From assembly GCF_003575965.1 (NCBI RefSeq), contig NZ_QWJJ01000010.1, forward strand, positions 1 to 64,000: a stretch of 64,000 nucleotides of DNA, written 5' to 3'. Positions 62,331 to 64,000 of the stretch are shown here, piece by piece. This DNA comes from Pseudooceanicola sediminis. Its GTDB lineage: Bacteria > Pseudomonadota > Alphaproteobacteria > Rhodobacterales > Rhodobacteraceae. Position 1 is the stretch's first letter. Each line of letters begins with the position of its first letter. Position numbers and translations under genes: made by a program. The notes below the pieces were generated by a model. The model had not been told where the DNA came from. It did no database searches and saw only the letters and a list, made by a program, of their open reading frames with translations.

Positions 62331-64000
62331 ATGTTCAACGTTACGACGAAATCGATTCAGTGGGGCGAAGAGACGCTGACACTGGAAACGGGCAAGGTTG
62401 CCCGTCAGGCGGATGGCTCGGTCATCGCCACCCTGGGCGAAACTTCGGTCATGGCCAACGTGACTTTCGCCAAGAAACAGAAAGAGGGCCAGGATTTCTT
62501 CCCCCTCACTGTGCACTACCAAGAGAAATATTATGCGGCCGGTAAAGTGCCGGGCGGCTTCTTCAAGCGTGAAGCACGCCCCACCGAGAAAGAGACGCTG
62601 ACTGCGCGTCTGATCGACCGTCCGATCCGCCCGCTGTTCGTCCCCGGCTTCAAGAACGAAGTTCTGGTGATGTGCACCGTCCTCAGCCACGATCTGGAAA
62701 ATGACCCCGATGTCGTTGCCATGATCGCCGCCTCGGCTGCGCTGACGATCTCCGGCGCCCCGTTCATGGGCCCGATCGCCGGCTGCCGCGTTGGTTTTTC
62801 CAACGGCGAATACAAGCTGAACCCGAGCGTCGACGACATGCAGGGCCTGCGGGGCAACCCCGAGCAGCGCCTCGACCTGGTTGTCGCCGGCACCAAGGAC
62901 GCCGTCATGATGGTCGAGTCCGAGGCCTACGAGCTGAGCGAAGACGAGATGCTCGGCGCCGTCAACTTCGCGCACGAACAGATCCAGCCGGTGATCGACA
63001 TGATCATCGACCTGGCCGAAGATTGCGCGAAAGAGCCCTTCGACTTTACCCCCCCGGATTACTCGGCGCTGTATGACGCCGTGAAAGCCGCCGGCGAAGA
63101 CAAGATGCGCGCCGCCTATGCGATCACCGACAAGCAGGAACGCACGGCTGCCGTCGCGGCCGCCAAGGAAGAGATCAAGGCGACGCTGAACGAAGAGCAG
63201 CTGGCCGACGCCAACCTCGGCCCGGCGCTGAAAAAGCTGGAATCGGGCGTTCTGCGTGGTGATGTCGTGAAAAACGGCCGCCGCATCGATGGCCGCGCCA
63301 CCGATCAGGTCCGCGACATCGTTGCCGAAACCGGTATCCTGCCGCGCACGCACGGTTCGGCCCTGTTCACCCGTGGCGAAACCCAGGGTCTGGTCGTGAC
63401 CACGCTGGGCACCGGCGATGACGAACAGTTCATCGACGCGCTGCACGGCAACTTCAAATCCAACTTCATGCTGCACTACAACTTCCCGCCGTACTCGGTT
63501 GGCGAAGTTGGCCGCGTGGGCTCGCCCGGTCGTCGTGAAATCGGCCACGGCAAACTGGCATGGCGCGCGCTTCAGGCCGTCCTGCCCGCCGGCACCGATT
63601 TCCCCTACACGATCCGCATCGTGTCCGAGATCACCGAATCCAACGGCTCCTCCTCGATGGCGTCGGTCTGCGGCGGTTCGCTGTCGATGATGGATGCAGG
63701 TGTGCCCCTGAAAGCGCCGGTTGCCGGTGTGGCCATGGGCCTGGTCATGGAAGACAACGGCGAATACGCCATCCTGACCGACATCCTGGGCGACGAAGAT
63801 CACCTTGGCGACATGGACTTCAAGGTGGCCGGTACCGAAGCTGGCATCACCTCGTTGCAGATGGACATCAAGGTGCAGGGCATCACCCCCGCGATCATGC
63901 AGAAAGCCCTGGCGCAAGCCAAGGCGGGCCGTCTGCATATCCTTGGCGAGATGAACAAGGCGCTGTCCGGCGTGGGTGAATTCTCGGTCCACGCGCCGCG
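62331..64000 (+). CDS. pnp: Polyribonucleotide nucleotidyltransferase (5' part; runs off the window)
   Basis: The first 556 codons of PNPase (about 710 residues expected), open to the window end. 3'-5' phosphorolytic exoribonuclease of the RNA degradosome. It begins [20 protein letters not shown]. First RNase PH-like core: [26 protein letters not shown]. Second core, from about residue 320: [28 protein letters not shown] and [19 protein letters not shown] (metal-binding Asp). KH and S1 domains lie beyond the window. The ATG at 62331 follows TTAGGATACGCTG. Confidence 0.97.
   Translation, partial: MFNVTTKSIQWGEETLTLETGKVARQADGSVIATLGETSVMANVTFAKKQKEGQDFFPLTVHYQEKYYAAGKVPGGFFKREARPTEKETLTARLIDRPIRPLFVPGFKNEVLVMCTVLSHDLENDPDVVAMIAASAALTISGAPFMGPIAGCRVGFSNGEYKLNPSVDDMQGLRGNPEQRLDLVVAGTKDAVMMVESEAYELSEDEMLGAVNFAHEQIQPVIDMIIDLAEDCAKEPFDFTPPDYSALYDAVKAAGEDKMRAAYAITDKQERTAAVAAAKEEIKATLNEEQLADANLGPALKKLESGVLRGDVVKNGRRIDGRATDQVRDIVAETGILPRTHGSALFTRGETQGLVVTTLGTGDDEQFIDALHGNFKSNFMLHYNFPPYSVGEVGRVGSPGRREIGHGKLAWRALQAVLPAGTDFPYTIRIVSEITESNGSSSMASVCGGSLSMMDAGVPLKAPVAGVAMGLVMEDNGEYAILTDILGDEDHLGDMDFKVAGTEAGITSLQMDIKVQGITPAIMQKALAQAKAGRLHILGEMNKALSGVGEFSVHAP

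Noticed and set aside
61851-63992. A 713-codon open frame on the minus strand opposite pnp
   Set aside because: It is antisense to an unmistakable PNPase, has His/Gly/Arg-rich composition and no family resemblance; typical of GC-rich shadow frames.

Overview
The window is high-GC (roughly two thirds G+C) chromosomal DNA of an alphaproteobacterium, most likely Rhodobacterales (Rhodobacteraceae/Roseobacter group). The assignment rests on gene content and order: rbfA next to dapB, truB-DUF1643-rpsO-pnp, rsmB-heparinase-purH-lspA-DUF3035(BamF)-two M16 peptidases, a DUF1523 gene, an IalB-like protein, a Hint-domain protein, a RpoE/ChrR singlet-oxygen regulatory pair, and short intergenic repeats with a GCCTCCGGCGGGG core. 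About 60 protein genes and one tRNA can be supported. No phage, insertion sequence, CRISPR array or rRNA was seen.

Layout. 0.2-4.4 kb: a lipid-transport (paraquat-inducible type) operon with PqiA split into two genes, a long three-MCE PqiB and a PqiC lipoprotein, all minus strand. 4.6-10.4 kb: lytic transglycosylase, RNase R, and dapE coupled to a GNAT acetyltransferase. 10.6-14.2 kb: a Hint protein that has lost its catalytic residues, a conserved hypothetical, a DUF2235 hydrolase and a GlsB/YeaQ membrane protein. 14.3-25.6 kb: dapD, a LOG-MFS gene pair, succinate-semialdehyde dehydrogenase, a P1/NylC-like self-processing hydrolase divergent from a TTG-started creatinase, a DUF1523 pair, a luciferase-like monooxygenase and a glycolate-oxidase-type FAD enzyme. 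25.8 kb: tRNA-Met, followed by about 700 bp of non-coding, repeat-rich DNA. 26.5-30.8 kb: ugpB-ugpA-ugpE-ugpC, glycerol-3-phosphate uptake, with helically phased CTGTCA-like boxes upstream.

32.3-40.0 kb is the most interesting block. rpoE-chrR (plus strand) is divergent from a tightly overlapping minus-strand operon: FAD desaturase-like enzyme, DUF1365, CFA-type methyltransferase, chalcone-isomerase-like protein, GPH-type carrier and SDR. The content matches the singlet-oxygen/furan-fatty-acid regulon described in Rhodobacter sphaeroides. A TGATCC-N18-TAA promoter lies upstream of rpoE. Immediately downstream, 40.1-44.2 kb, is an arsenic operon: an ArsR-arsenate reductase fusion, an ArsJ-partner GAPDH, the ArsJ exporter and the ACR3 arsenite exporter. 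It is preceded by a 26-bp perfect palindrome that covers the first start codon.

44.3-58.0 kb: rlmN, IalB-like protein, asparaginase II, an inactive/active M16 peptidase pair, BamF-like lipoprotein, lspA, purH, heparinase-family protein, rsmB, a DUF1674 assembly factor, phosphodiester glycosidase and rbfA. 58.2-64.0 kb: dapB, a small secreted protein, truB, DUF1643, rpsO and the 5' part of pnp, which runs off the end. Throughout the window, neighbouring genes often share ATGA-type stop/start overlaps. Several unrelated intergenic tandem repeats (unit lengths 11, 16, 18 and 19 bp) and one in-frame 12-bp repeat are present.
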